DNA from: Alistipes sp. | Lineage (GTDB): Bacteria > Bacteroidota > Bacteroidia > Bacteroidales > Rikenellaceae | Direction: 5' to 3' | Assembly: GCA_017520545.1 (NCBI GenBank) | Contig: JAFXFM010000006.1 | Coordinates: forward strand, 1 to 64,000 | Length of the DNA stretch: 64,000 nt | Shown: positions 45,650-54,236 of the stretch, piece after piece | Numbering within the stretch: position 1 is the first letter of the stretch | Layout: each line of letters opens with the position of its first letter | Position numbers and translations under genes: made by a program | The notes under the pieces: model-generated | The model's input: only the letters and a program-made list of their open reading frames with translations | Database searches by the model: none | Told to the model about the DNA's origin: nothing

Positions 45650-46460
45650 ACTTCTGCCACTTCATTGTGAAGTTGCGTAGCCAATTTATTGCAAATCGTG
45701 GTAGTATCGCACAGATTGGGATAAATGCCTTGCACCACCAATCGGGTACGATGCAACGCTTCTTGCGCCACAGCGAGTTCAAACCGCGACGTGCGCAGAA
45801 CGATGGGGTGGAGAGGGCGTGTAACTTTAAGCCGATGCCCTGCCACTTCTTGGTGAGTCCGTAGAGGTCGGTAGCGATGCCCGCAGGACATACCGCCGTA
45901 ACCCATACGTTCTTATATCGCATCTCCTTGGCAAATGCCACCGAGAACGATTTTGTGTAGGCCTTTGATGCGCTATACAATGCCAAACCCGGGAATGGCA
46001 TCCAAACCGAGAACGACGACATATTCAGGATATAACCACCTCCTCGCTCCGCCATATCGTTGCCGAAGAGTTGGCACAATACGGTGTAGGTGATGTCGTG
46101 AAGCGTTATGGTGCGCTTAACACGCTCTACGGGGGTATTTGTCATATCGCAGAACGAGAACATTCCGGCGTTGTTTATCAATACATCAACAACGTGCCCC
46201 TCTGCTTTACACCACTCGAAAAGTGCTTCAGCTGCATTCTCGACAGCTAAGTCCATAGGTTTAACAATGACCTTTACGCCGTGCTTCTCCTCGATTTCGG
46301 TGGCTGCGGTCTGTAATGCCGACTCGGTGCGGCTCACGATAATAAGGTTGTAGCCCAACTCTGCCAACTGCTCGGCATAGCAACGGCCGATACCTGTCGA
46401 AGCACCCGTAACGAGGGCGAGTTTGCTACCCCTAGGTATATATCTCTTTTTGCGACACAT
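45648..46460 (-). CDS. SDR-family hydroxysteroid dehydrogenase, probable 3-beta-HSDH
   Basis: This 270-residue short-chain dehydrogenase has cofactor motif TGASTGIGR at the N terminus, NNAG, and the catalytic Ser with YSASK in LYSASKAYTKSF. The Arg in IIVSRTE after the second strand suggests NADP(H). Its position as the third gene of an operon with a 5-alpha-reductase and an OYE-type reductase matches the Bacteroidales gene set known to convert 3-oxo-delta4-lithocholate to isoallolithocholate, where an SDR is the 3-beta-hydroxysteroid dehydrogenase. The substrate is inferred from this context. Confidence 0.8.
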   Translation of the reverse strand: MCRKKRYIPRGSKLALVTGASTGIGRCYAEQLAELGYNLIIVSRTESALQTAATEIEEKHGVKVIVKPMDLAVENAAEALFEWCKAEGHVVDVLINNAGMFSFCDMTNTPVERVKRTITLHDITYTVLCQLFGNDMAERGGGYILNMSSFSVWMPFPGLALYSASKAYTKSFSVAFAKEMRYKNVWVTAVCPAGIATDLYGLTKKWQGIGLKLHALSTPSFCARRGLNSLWRKKRCIVPDWWCKAFIPICAILPRFAINWLRNFTMKWQK

Positions 46461-46462
46461 TG

Positions 46463-47713
46463 TTAGTCGATTTTAGCGAGTTCCTTCCAAACTTTATCAG
46501 GAATATGCTCCTTGCAGTTGTGGCAGCACTGCATATCCTTCGAGTACATACGTGCAATACAGTAGTCGCGGTGGTCGCAACCCGAGCGAGTCGAGATATC
46601 GCCCTCCTTCATTTTATTTACGAATGTAGGGTCGTTAATCAGACAACGAGCCATCTGCACCATCTCAAAGCCAGCGTCCAAGACCTTCTCGATACCTTCA
46701 CGCGATACGATACCGCCGACATATACGAGCGGACCCTTCAACTCGGCACGGAACTTCTTCGCATTCTCCAAGAAGAAACACTCCTCGAACTTGTAGTCCT
46801 TAATCATCCAATGGCCGAACAAATCGACTACAATCTTCTGCAACCACTCGTTCCAACCCATATAGTAGCTCATAGTCTTTGTAGGAATACGACCGCGCAT
46901 AACCGCCATAGGGGCACGCGACACGAAGCCCGACGAGAGCACAATACCATTTACATTAAACTTCTCAATCTCTTTTGCTATCTCGATGCTCTCCGGAATC
47001 TGAATACCGCTCTTGAAGCCGTCCTCCATATTGTGCTTAACGAGAACTGCTGTGCCTGTCTTTGCTGCGGCCTCCATAACCTCGTTCAAACACATCTTCA
47101 TAAAGCGCATACGGTTCTCCAACGAGCCACCAAACTCGTCGCGACGACGGTTGGTCCAAGGCGATAGGAACTGCGAGATAAGGTAGCCGTGTCCTGCGTG
47201 TACCTCTACGCTGTCGAAGCCCGACTCGTGGGCAAGATGCACCGCCTTACCGAAATCCTTTGCCGTCTGCTCAATCTCTTTGTGCGACATACGACGATGG
47301 AAGGTAGGGGAGTAGAGGTTAAATCCGTTCGACGCCGATACAGGGAAACTTCCCGCTGTGGACCAGTGGGTCATATTTCCGCAGTGTCCGATCTGAATAC
47401 CTGCAGCTGCTCCCTCGGCGTGAATTGCGTCGGTGATATCTTTCAGCGGCTCGATAACCTCGTCGCGAAGCCACAACTGTGAGTTGAACGAGACTCCGCT
47501 ACGGTTGATTGATGCATAGGCGAGGGTAGTAATTCCGACTCCACCTTTCGCCACACTAACGTGATAATCCTTCAATTTCTGGGTTGGATTGAAATCCTTG
47601 CCCATAGACTCAAACGCCGCCGAACGAATAGTGCGGTTGCGTAGAGTTACTTTGTCGTTGAGTTTGTAAGGGGTAAAGAGTTTCGACTCTTTGAGGTCCT
47701 TCTTCTCTGCCAT
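46463..47713 (-). CDS. Old-yellow-enzyme type NADH:flavin oxidoreductase, probable steroid 5-beta-reductase
   Basis: This 416-residue FMN-dependent TIM barrel has the signature HAGHGYLISQFLSPWTNRRRDEFGGSLENRMRF, with the substrate-binding His pair near 180, and VYVGGIVS for phosphate binding. Near the C terminus lies a Cys-rich stretch (GCDHRDYCIARMY, QCCHNC). Relatives reduce enone double bonds; the 5-beta-reductases of bile-acid converting Bacteroidales belong to this family. It ends 2 nt before the SDR start and begins 23 nt after the 5-alpha-reductase gene. Confidence 0.85.
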   Translation of the reverse strand: MAEKKDLKESKLFTPYKLNDKVTLRNRTIRSAAFESMGKDFNPTQKLKDYHVSVAKGGVGITTLAYASINRSGVSFNSQLWLRDEVIEPLKDITDAIHAEGAAAGIQIGHCGNMTHWSTAGSFPVSASNGFNLYSPTFHRRMSHKEIEQTAKDFGKAVHLAHESGFDSVEVHAGHGYLISQFLSPWTNRRRDEFGGSLENRMRFMKMCLNEVMEAAAKTGTAVLVKHNMEDGFKSGIQIPESIEIAKEIEKFNVNGIVLSSGFVSRAPMAVMRGRIPTKTMSYYMGWNEWLQKIVVDLFGHWMIKDYKFEECFFLENAKKFRAELKGPLVYVGGIVSREGIEKVLDAGFEMVQMARCLINDPTFVNKMKEGDISTRSGCDHRDYCIARMYSKDMQCCHNCKEHIPDKVWKELAKID

Positions 47714-47736
47714 ATTAGTTTTGCTTTGTGTTTCTT

Positions 47737-48513
47737 CTAATAGATAAACGGAATTATGCGTTTGCGGTTGAGTTTTGTGAACTCCTCGCCAAACTCACTC
47801 TCGTAACGTTTGCGAAGGTCGCCTGCACGAGGTGCGAGGTTAGCGAATGTCCACCACGCAAATACAACGCCTGCCACCGACCACGATGCGATAGCGTAGC
47901 CTACCCACTCCATAAACTCGCCAAAGTAGTTTGCCGACGATACGAAGCGGAACATACCTCCGTAAGGGATATAGTGTTTTTTGTCGCCCGGCTTGCGCAA
48001 GTGGCGAATGATATAGTCGGAGTGTAGATTGGTGATGAAGCCAAACAACCATACGGCAACGCCGATATAGATGTATGGCTTGCTAAACCAATCAGCATAG
48101 TAGTCAGGAAAATATGTTGGAACGATGTAGAACAACCAGCCACCCTGCATCAAAGCGTTGAGTGTGTTGAATGTCATACCCATAAGCATAATCGAAACGG
48201 GCATCTTCGAGTTTCCGCGTAGCAATAGCGGGAAGATAAACGAACGCTGGAAATAGTGAATCTGAATAATCGAGAAGAGTACCATAGGTGCCAACTCGGT
48301 AGTCATTCCGCACACGTACCACAATACCCACATTGCTATGAATACGGGTGCTTCCATCAATACCCAAGCCACTTTATTGGGGATAGGGAAACCAAATTTA
48401 GGGTTGTAGAGGTAGCCGTATCCAGCCTTTACAAAGTGCAAGGCTACAAATACAAATAACGCAACAATTGCCATTACGGCAAGAAAAGTGTTGTAGGTAG
48501 ATAGTGTAATCAT
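47737..48513 (-). CDS. Steroid 5-alpha-reductase family membrane protein
   Basis: This 258-residue protein with about six membrane helices belongs to the 3-oxo-5-alpha-steroid 4-dehydrogenase family. The conserved C-terminal half shows NLHSDYIIRHLR, YIPYGGMFRFVSSANYFGE (the NADPH-binding region) and RYESEFGEEFTKLNRKRIIPFIY. It reduces the delta-4 bond of 3-oxo-steroids with alpha stereochemistry. It is the first gene of the operon with the OYE-type reductase and the SDR. A TAAATTTG box lies 24 nt before the start. Confidence 0.88.
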   Translation of the reverse strand: MITLSTYNTFLAVMAIVALFVFVALHFVKAGYGYLYNPKFGFPIPNKVAWVLMEAPVFIAMWVLWYVCGMTTELAPMVLFSIIQIHYFQRSFIFPLLLRGNSKMPVSIMLMGMTFNTLNALMQGGWLFYIVPTYFPDYYADWFSKPYIYIGVAVWLFGFITNLHSDYIIRHLRKPGDKKHYIPYGGMFRFVSSANYFGEFMEWVGYAIASWSVAGVVFAWWTFANLAPRAGDLRKRYESEFGEEFTKLNRKRIIPFIY

Positions 48514-48536
48514 ATTTTGTGATTGCTAAAACTCCG

Positions 48537-48544
48537 CAAATTTA
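48537..48544 (-). promoter_or_regulatory. Promoter box of the steroid-reduction operon
   Basis: TAAATTTG on the minus strand 24 nt before the 5-alpha-reductase ATG, in a very AT-rich region. The upstream element is not clear. Confidence 0.45.
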
Positions 48545-48607
48545 TAAATTTTTATTTATAAAACGCTATAATAGGCAGAAAAATAACACTTTTGGTTACA
48601 GAAACGT

Positions 48608-48650
48608 TAGAAAACGGAAAACGGAAAACGGAAAACGGAAAACGGAGAAA
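48608..48650. repeat. Heptad repeat, GAAAACG class
   Basis: Five to six clean GAAAACG units in the gap between the steroid operon and ychF. Confidence 0.75.
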
Positions 48651-48659
48651 TTTAAAACT

Positions 48660-48716
48660 CCTTCCCCAGTAATCCCCAGTAAGCACCAAAGGTGCGCCCC
48701 CAGTAATCCCCAGTAT
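48660..48716. repeat. CCCCAGTAAT decamers with GCACC/GGTGC hairpin, second copy
   Basis: CCCCAGTAAT, CCCCAGTAA, the hairpin GCACC-AAA-GGTGC, then CCCCCAGTAATCCCCAGTA. It is the same composite as at 13826-13910. Confidence 0.65.
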
Positions 48717-48722
48717 CGCTAT

Positions 48723-48752
48723 AAAAAAAGACCAGCTATTGCTGGCCTTTTT
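48723..48752 (-). terminator. Intrinsic terminator of ychF
   Basis: On the minus strand GGCCAGC and GCTGGTC pair around AATA, followed by seven T residues. Confidence 0.75.
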
Positions 48753-48760
48753 GGGGAATT

Positions 48761-48802
48761 TGCATTTCTTGTTCAATGCCTACACATTGAACAAGAAATG
48801 CA
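48761..48802. repeat. Perfect 18-bp inverted repeat over the ychF stop codon
   Basis: TGCATTTCTTGTTCAATG (48761-48778), a 6-nt spacer, then its exact reverse complement (48785-48802). The right arm is the last codons of ychF and the spacer contains its stop codon. It would form a stable hairpin in the mRNA. Confidence 0.85.
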
Positions 48803-49880
48803 TAATGTCGCCATCTTCAACGACGTACTCTTTACCCTCAATGCCTATTTTTCCTGCATCGCGGCAAGCCTTCTCCGAGCCAAGTGCTACATAATCAGCA
48901 TACTTGATAACCTCGGCACGAATAAAACCCTTCTCGAAGTCGGTGTGGATAACGCCCGCAGCCTGAGGTGCTTTTGTGCCACGCGAGTAGGTCCAAGCAC
49001 GCGATTCGTCTGCTCCCGTTGTGAAGAAGGTTTCGAGGTTGAGCAAGCGGTAAGCCGCCTTAATTAGACGATTTACGCCCGACTCCTCCAAACCCATATC
49101 CTCCAAGAACATCTGTCGCTCCTCGTAGGTCTCCAACTCGGCAATATCCGCCTCGGTAGCTGCTGCTACGATAAGCATCTCGGCATTCTCGTTTGCAATG
49201 GCCGCCTTCACCGCTTCGGTATGAGCATTACCCGATACAGCACTCGCCTCATCAACGTTGCAGACATAGAGTACAGGCTTGTCGGTCAAAAGGTTAAGGT
49301 CGCTTACGACCTTGCGCTCCTCCTTGTCGAGTTCGAGTGTGCGAGCGCATAAACCCTGCTCCAAAACCTCCTTGTAACGCACCAAAATATCGTATTGACG
49401 CTTTGCGAGTTTGTCGCCACCGGTCTGGGCTTGCTTTGCTACCTTTGCGATGCGGTTTTCGACCGTTTCAAGGTCCTTCAACTGCAACTCTGTGTCGATA
49501 ATTCCCTTGTCGCGAACGGGGTCTACCGTGCCATCAACGTGGGTGATGTTATCGTTGTCGAAGCAACGCAAAACGTGGATAATTGCGTTGGTGTTGCGAA
49601 TGTTCGCAAGGAACTTATTACCAAGTCCTTCGCCCTTCGATGCACCCTTAACCAAACCTGCAATATCGACAATCTCGATGGTGGTCGGAATTACTCTTTT
49701 GGGGTTGTCAATCTCTGCCAATTTTACGAGTCGCTCGTCGGGTACAGTGATGATGCCGACATTCGGCTCGATGGTGCAGAATGGAAAGTTTGCCGACTGC
49801 GCCTTTGCGTTCGACAAACAGTTGAAAAGTGTCGATTTACCAACATTTGGCAAACCTACTATGCCACATTGTAATGCCAT
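48780..49880 (-). CDS. ychF: Redox-regulated ATPase YchF (Obg-like)
   Basis: This 366-residue TRAFAC P-loop protein has GIVGLPNVGKST, DIAGLVKGASKGEGLGN, an NVDE motif where GTPases have NKxD (basis of its ATP preference), and a C-terminal TGS domain ending DGDIMHFLFNV. YchF associates with ribosomes and modulates stress responses. It is the third gene of a run rho, S1/P1 nuclease, ychF; the gap to the nuclease gene is 6 nt. Confidence 0.95.
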   Translation of the reverse strand: MALQCGIVGLPNVGKSTLFNCLSNAKAQSANFPFCTIEPNVGIITVPDERLVKLAEIDNPKRVIPTTIEIVDIAGLVKGASKGEGLGNKFLANIRNTNAIIHVLRCFDNDNITHVDGTVDPVRDKGIIDTELQLKDLETVENRIAKVAKQAQTGGDKLAKRQYDILVRYKEVLEQGLCARTLELDKEERKVVSDLNLLTDKPVLYVCNVDEASAVSGNAHTEAVKAAIANENAEMLIVAAATEADIAELETYEERQMFLEDMGLEESGVNRLIKAAYRLLNLETFFTTGADESRAWTYSRGTKAPQAAGVIHTDFEKGFIRAEVIKYADYVALGSEKACRDAGKIGIEGKEYVVEDGDIMHFLFNV

Positions 49881-49886
49881 AAGTTT

Positions 49887-50660
49887 CTATCTGTATAATT
49901 CGTTTAGTATGCGTGCTAATCGTAATCCTCCCGAAAGCAACTGCTTCTCGATTACAGGTGTGTAGTAGGTGATGTAATCGTAGTAGAGTTTCGATTTATC
50001 GGGCGATACCTTGTATATCTCGGTGGCAATGGCGTGGCTCTCGTTCAGCCAATCCACTGCTTCACCCTTTGCGAGCATCTTCTTTTGTGTGTCGGTGCAG
50101 TAGCGGTTGAGTTGCTGCTCCCACTCGGTGTAGCTCCACTTGTGAGCCGCATCGACCAACTCTGTGTCCCAAAGTTTGTGCAGCTTGATATCGCGGTTGA
50201 AGAACTTTACCGTAACGTTGTTGCCGCCACGGTCGCTCAATCGTCCTGCGTGCATAGGGCAGTGAACGTCGCCTACGAGGTGAATGAGCATTTTCAAACG
50301 TGCGCTTTCCTGCTCGGCAGTGAGTTTTCCACTCTTAATCTCGGCGATGCAGAGGTTTATGGCGGTTACGACGTCGCCCTTTTCGTTCTTGGGCATTGTT
50401 TCGTAGGTGTAGCCCTCATCGACATTGGCGTAATGCCACGTCTTGGTGTAGCGATATTCGTCGGTATAACTCGCATTGTCGAGCCAATTCGCATAATATA
50501 CCAGCGAGTGGTTATCCAACTTCTTTACAACCTTCTGGTATACCTCGGGTGCGAGATTGCACTCTGCGATATACGCCACAACGTCGTGTCCCTTCTGTCC
50601 CCAACCGAACGATGGCAGGACAGTGCATAGGGCAAGAATTATTGTTAGAGTCTTCTTCAT
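49887..50660 (-). CDS. Exported S1/P1-type nuclease, copy 1
   Basis: This 257-residue zinc-dependent nuclease has a signal peptide ending PSFG, so that the mature protein starts with the Trp that ligates zinc (WGQKGHDVVAY). Further ligands are WLD near 60, TWHYANVD, HLVGDVHCPMH and HKLWD. Such enzymes degrade single-stranded nucleic acid to 5'-nucleotides outside the cytoplasm. It sits between rho (15 nt) and ychF (6 nt). Two paralogues are encoded at 52465-54186. Confidence 0.92.
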   Translation of the reverse strand: MKKTLTIILALCTVLPSFGWGQKGHDVVAYIAECNLAPEVYQKVVKKLDNHSLVYYANWLDNASYTDEYRYTKTWHYANVDEGYTYETMPKNEKGDVVTAINLCIAEIKSGKLTAEQESARLKMLIHLVGDVHCPMHAGRLSDRGGNNVTVKFFNRDIKLHKLWDTELVDAAHKWSYTEWEQQLNRYCTDTQKKMLAKGEAVDWLNESHAIATEIYKVSPDKSKLYYDYITYYTPVIEKQLLSGGLRLARILNELYR

Positions 50661-50675
50661 AGTCAGTTTTTCGTT

Positions 50676-52256
50676 TTATTGGTTCATCGTGGCGAGGAAC
50701 TCCTCGTTTGTGCGAGTAAGCGCCATCTGCTTTTCGAGGAACTCCATAGCCTCCACTGGAGTCATATCCGAGAGATACTTTCGTAGTACCCAAGTGCGCT
50801 GCATAATCTCGCGTGGGAGGAGCAGGTCCTCACGACGGGTGCTCGATGCTACAACATCGACAGCCGGGTAGATGCGCTTGTTGGCGATACGACGGTCGAG
50901 TTGCAACTCCATATTACCCGTGCCCTTGAACTCCTCGAAGATAACCTCGTCCATCTTTGAACCCGTTTCGATAAGGGCGGTAGCGATGATGGTGAGTGAG
51001 CCCTTCTCCTCGGTGTTACGTGCGGCACCGAAGAAGCGCTTTGGTTTGTGGAGCGCGTTTGCATCGACACCTCCCGACAATACCTTACCCGATGCGGGTT
51101 GCACAGAGTTGTAGGCTCGTGCCAAGCGTGTTATAGAGTCGAGAAGAATCACAACGTCGTGTCCGCACTCAACCATACGCTTTGCCTTCTCCAAGACCAT
51201 TTCGGCAACCTTTACGTGGCGCGATGCCTGCTCGTCGAAGGTTGATGATACCACCTCTGCCTTGACGTGGCGTGCCATTTCGGTAACCTCCTCGGGACGC
51301 TCGTCAATGAGCAGAACAATCATATAGACCTCGGGGTGGTTGTCGGCTATGGCGTTGGCAAGACTCTGCAAAATCATCGTCTTACCTGTCTTGGGCTGTG
51401 CTACGATAAGGGCTCGCTGTCCCTTGCCAATAGGCGAGAAGAGATCGACAATGCGGTTGGTCATCGAGTTGTGTCCTTCGCCTGTAAGATTGAACTTCTC
51501 GCTTGGGAAGAGAGGCGTGAGGTACTCGAACTGCACTCTGTCGCGGATGAAGTTCGGCTCCAAGCCATTGACCTTTGTAACGCGTACGAGAGGGAAGTAA
51601 CGCTCGCCCTCTTTTGGTGGGCGGATAATGCCCGTTACGGTATCGCCTGCCTTCAAACCAAAGAGTTTGATTTGCGATGGCGAAACGTAGATGTCATCGG
51701 GCGAATTGAGGTAGTTGTAATCTGCCGAGCGAAGGAAACCATATCCATCGGGTATAATCTCCAATACGCCCTCGCCATAGACCTCGGCCTTGAAATCATC
51801 TTTAGTGATAGGTCTTTCGACCACCTCCTCAGTCTGCGTATTTAGTGCCTCCGCCTCGGTAGGTGTAGGAGCAGACTCGCTTGGCTGTGCAACCTCTGTA
51901 TTCTCGCTCTTCGGCTTGCGACCACGCTTTTTCTGCTGTGGCGCAACCTCTTCGCTATTGCTCTCCTTGACAATAGCAGGTGCAGCCGTTGCCTCTGCCG
52001 CAACTTCTGCGACCTCCTTTGGCTCTTCTATCGGCTTTACTGCCTCAATCTTCACCGAGCCAAGACGGGTACGCTTGCGCTTTGGCGACGCAGGGGCTTC
52101 TGCCTTCTCCTCACTTGGAGTGTCGGCAGATGCTATGGCAGAGATTTTCTCTAATAACTCTCTCTTTGACAACTTCTCCTCTGTGATACCGAGCACCTTT
52201 GCAATTTCGCGCAACTCGGCAACACTCTTGCCTTGAATAGCAATTAAATCTTCCAT
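50676..52256 (-). CDS. rho: Transcription termination factor Rho
   Basis: This 526-residue RNA helicase starts at the ATG at 52256; the TTG 9 nt earlier is not needed. An N-terminal Rho_N helix bundle (about 1-45) is followed by a long Ala/Glu/Lys-rich insert (about 50-135), typical of Bacteroidetes. Next comes the cold-shock RNA-binding domain ([13 protein letters not shown]) and the motor with Walker [26 protein letters not shown], the Q-loop region and R-loop [14 protein letters not shown]. Its leader carries a perfect palindrome at 52279. Confidence 0.96.
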   Translation of the reverse strand: MEDLIAIQGKSVAELREIAKVLGITEEKLSKRELLEKISAIASADTPSEEKAEAPASPKRKRTRLGSVKIEAVKPIEEPKEVAEVAAEATAAPAIVKESNSEEVAPQQKKRGRKPKSENTEVAQPSESAPTPTEAEALNTQTEEVVERPITKDDFKAEVYGEGVLEIIPDGYGFLRSADYNYLNSPDDIYVSPSQIKLFGLKAGDTVTGIIRPPKEGERYFPLVRVTKVNGLEPNFIRDRVQFEYLTPLFPSEKFNLTGEGHNSMTNRIVDLFSPIGKGQRALIVAQPKTGKTMILQSLANAIADNHPEVYMIVLLIDERPEEVTEMARHVKAEVVSSTFDEQASRHVKVAEMVLEKAKRMVECGHDVVILLDSITRLARAYNSVQPASGKVLSGGVDANALHKPKRFFGAARNTEEKGSLTIIATALIETGSKMDEVIFEEFKGTGNMELQLDRRIANKRIYPAVDVVASSTRREDLLLPREIMQRTWVLRKYLSDMTPVEAMEFLEKQMALTRTNEEFLATMNQ

Positions 52257-52278
52257 AAATATCAATTTTGCGATTTCT

Positions 52279-52298
52279 CATTGGTCGAACGACCAATG
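52279..52298 (-). promoter_or_regulatory. Palindrome in the rho leader
   Basis: CATTGGTCG-AA-CGACCAATG, a perfect 9-bp inverted repeat 22 nt before the rho start, downstream of its promoter. It could be an mRNA hairpin or an operator involved in control of rho. Confidence 0.55.
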
Positions 52299-52362
52299 GT
52301 TAAACGGGCAGCATTTAAGCTAATTTCAATTCTATACCTGTCTTGTGCCTCAAATAACGATG

Positions 52363-52392
52363 CAAATATAGTGCTTTTATTGTGAAATCAAA
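52363..52392 (-). promoter_or_regulatory. Promoter of the rho operon
   Basis: On the minus strand TTTG (52392-52389), 18 nt, then TATATTTG (52370-52363). The leader is about 100 nt. Confidence 0.65.
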
Positions 52393-52412
52393 ATAAAATA
52401 ACCCAATTTTAA

Positions 52413-52443
52413 TTGCTTTTGTCCCGTAAAAAACATAATTTTG
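52413..52443 (+). promoter_or_regulatory. Promoter of the two-nuclease operon
   Basis: TTG (52413-52415), 20 nt, then TAATTTTG (52436-52443), 21 nt before the ATG. It is back-to-back with the rho promoter. Confidence 0.6.
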
Positions 52444-52464
52444 TGTGAAATAAACCTAATAAGT

Positions 52465-53325
52465 ATGAAGAGAACTTTTATATTGCTGGTTGCGATATTG
52501 TCGTGCGCAGCCGTAAACGAGGCTGTGGCGTGGGGAGGTTGGGCACACAGATTTATTACATACACCGCCGATAAATATCTCGACCCCGAGGTGAAGGCGA
52601 AGGTCGATAACTATCTTGGCTCGCCAATGATTGAGCATTGCTGCTGGATGGACGATATACGTCGTCCAATTCGTCGCAAGAATCACCCCGATCACGAAAA
52701 GGCTCAGGCGTGGCGTCCTTCGTTGAGATGGCACCATATGGTTGTCGATGAGAAGTTTCGCGTGAGCGATAAACGCTCCGCAATAGGCAGTGGCGATATG
52801 TTGCCAAATTTGGAGAAATGCATAGAGAACCTGCGTAATCATCGCAATATGACTGACTCGGCAGTGGTGGTGAACCTCAAATATGTTATCCATATGATGC
52901 AGGATATGCACTGTCCGTCGCACATCTACTACACCGAGTTCCCCGACTGCTTTGAGCCGTTGGTCGAGGGTGGCAGAAAACGCGACCAAATGCGCATAGT
53001 ATACGAGGGCGAAAAGACGTCGTATCACGCTGTGTGGGACGGAGAGTCGATACTTGTGCTCTATCCCGAGTTTGGCGAGGATTACGAGAAATTCCGCCAA
53101 AAGATGGATAAGTACTCTGCGCGTCAGCGTGCCAAAATTTGCAGTGGCACACTGAATGATTGGGCATCGGACGCTGGCAAGCGTTGCCGTCCTATCTACG
53201 ATAAGATCCAGCCCGGCGACCATATCGACAAGAAGTTCCTCATCGGCTATCGCAAAATATCGGAGGGACAGGCTATGCGTTCCGCCTACCGTTTGGCGCA
53301 CATACTTAATACAACTCTCAAATAG
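52465..53325 (+). CDS. Exported S1/P1-type nuclease, copy 2
   Basis: This 286-residue protein starts at the ATG at 52465, which opens the signal peptide; the mature N terminus is WGGWAHRFITY. Zinc ligands are seen in WMDD, RWHHMVVDEKF, HMMQDMHCPSHIYYTEF and YHAVWDG. It differs from copy 1 by longer loops with extra Arg/Lys around 60-80. It is followed 6 nt downstream by copy 3, with which it forms an operon. Confidence 0.9.
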   Translation: MKRTFILLVAILSCAAVNEAVAWGGWAHRFITYTADKYLDPEVKAKVDNYLGSPMIEHCCWMDDIRRPIRRKNHPDHEKAQAWRPSLRWHHMVVDEKFRVSDKRSAIGSGDMLPNLEKCIENLRNHRNMTDSAVVVNLKYVIHMMQDMHCPSHIYYTEFPDCFEPLVEGGRKRDQMRIVYEGEKTSYHAVWDGESILVLYPEFGEDYEKFRQKMDKYSARQRAKICSGTLNDWASDAGKRCRPIYDKIQPGDHIDKKFLIGYRKISEGQAMRSAYRLAHILNTTLK

Positions 53326-53331
53326 TACGAT

Positions 53332-54186
53332 ATGAAGAAGTTATTTTTGGTTTTGGTCGCCTCGTCGCTCCTCTGCGTGCAGGAGGCTGTCGCTTGGGGT
53401 GGCTGGGCGCACAAACTTATCGCCATCATTGCCGAGTCGCATCTTACGCCCGAGGCTAAGGCATTGACCGAAAAGTATCTCGGCTCGCCAATCTATAACC
53501 ACGCAAGTTGGATGGACGAAGTGCCTGTATGGAAGAAGAACCACATTCCCGGTTGGGAGCAGACCTCGTGGTGGCATATGTGCACCGTAGACAAGGTAGG
53601 CAAAAATAGGTTCGCTTTAAGCGACAAACGAGCTTCGTCGGGCGATGGTGATTTGTATCCAAACCTTGTGCAGTGTGTCGATAACCTGAAAAACTATCGC
53701 AACCTCACCGACTCGGCAGTTGTGGTGAATTTGAAGTGTGTGGTCCATATGGTGGGCGATATGCACTGCCCGTCGCACATCTTCTACACCGAGTTCGAGG
53801 ACTGTTTCCCTCGTAAAATCAATGGCAAGAAGTATCGTCGCCACGACCAAATGTACGTCTACTACAACGGCAAAAAGACAACTAACCACCGCGTGTGGGA
53901 CGGACTATCAATCAAAGAGATATGGCCCGAGTATGGCTCCGACTACGAGAAGTTCTGCAAGGCCCTCGACACTGCATCGCCACGCAAGCGTGCCAAGATG
54001 TGCAAAGGCACAATAGAGGAGTGGGTGTTGCAGAATGCGAAGGATATCCGCTATATCTACGACGACATTACGCCTAACTGCAAGTTGGACCGTCAGTACT
54101 TGCTCGACAATCAAAAACTCTCGAAACAGCAGTGTCTGCGGGCCTCATATCGTTTGGCGCATATCCTGAACGAATGCTTTAAGTAG
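53332..54186 (+). CDS. Exported S1/P1-type nuclease, copy 3
   Basis: This 284-residue tandem paralogue of copy 2 has a signal peptide ending QEAVA and mature start WGGWAHKLIAIIAES. Ligand motifs are WMDE, WWHMCTVD, HMVGDMHCPSHIFYTEFEDC and NHRVWDG. The C-terminal block LRASYRLAHILNECF matches copy 2 (MRSAYRLAHILNTTL), which points to a local gene duplication. A terminator follows. Confidence 0.9.
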   Translation: MKKLFLVLVASSLLCVQEAVAWGGWAHKLIAIIAESHLTPEAKALTEKYLGSPIYNHASWMDEVPVWKKNHIPGWEQTSWWHMCTVDKVGKNRFALSDKRASSGDGDLYPNLVQCVDNLKNYRNLTDSAVVVNLKCVVHMVGDMHCPSHIFYTEFEDCFPRKINGKKYRRHDQMYVYYNGKKTTNHRVWDGLSIKEIWPEYGSDYEKFCKALDTASPRKRAKMCKGTIEEWVLQNAKDIRYIYDDITPNCKLDRQYLLDNQKLSKQQCLRASYRLAHILNECFK

Positions 54187-54204
54187 AGATAGGAGTTAAT
54201 AGTT

Positions 54205-54236
54205 AGGAGTTAGGGGTTGAAGCCTAACTCCTTTTT
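54205..54236. terminator. Terminator between nuclease operon and OsmC gene
   Basis: AGGAGTTAGG and CCTAACTCCT form a perfect stem followed by five T residues. The left arm belongs to a run of 7-nt units (TAGGAGT, TAATAGT, TAGGAGT, TAGGGGT). Confidence 0.85.
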
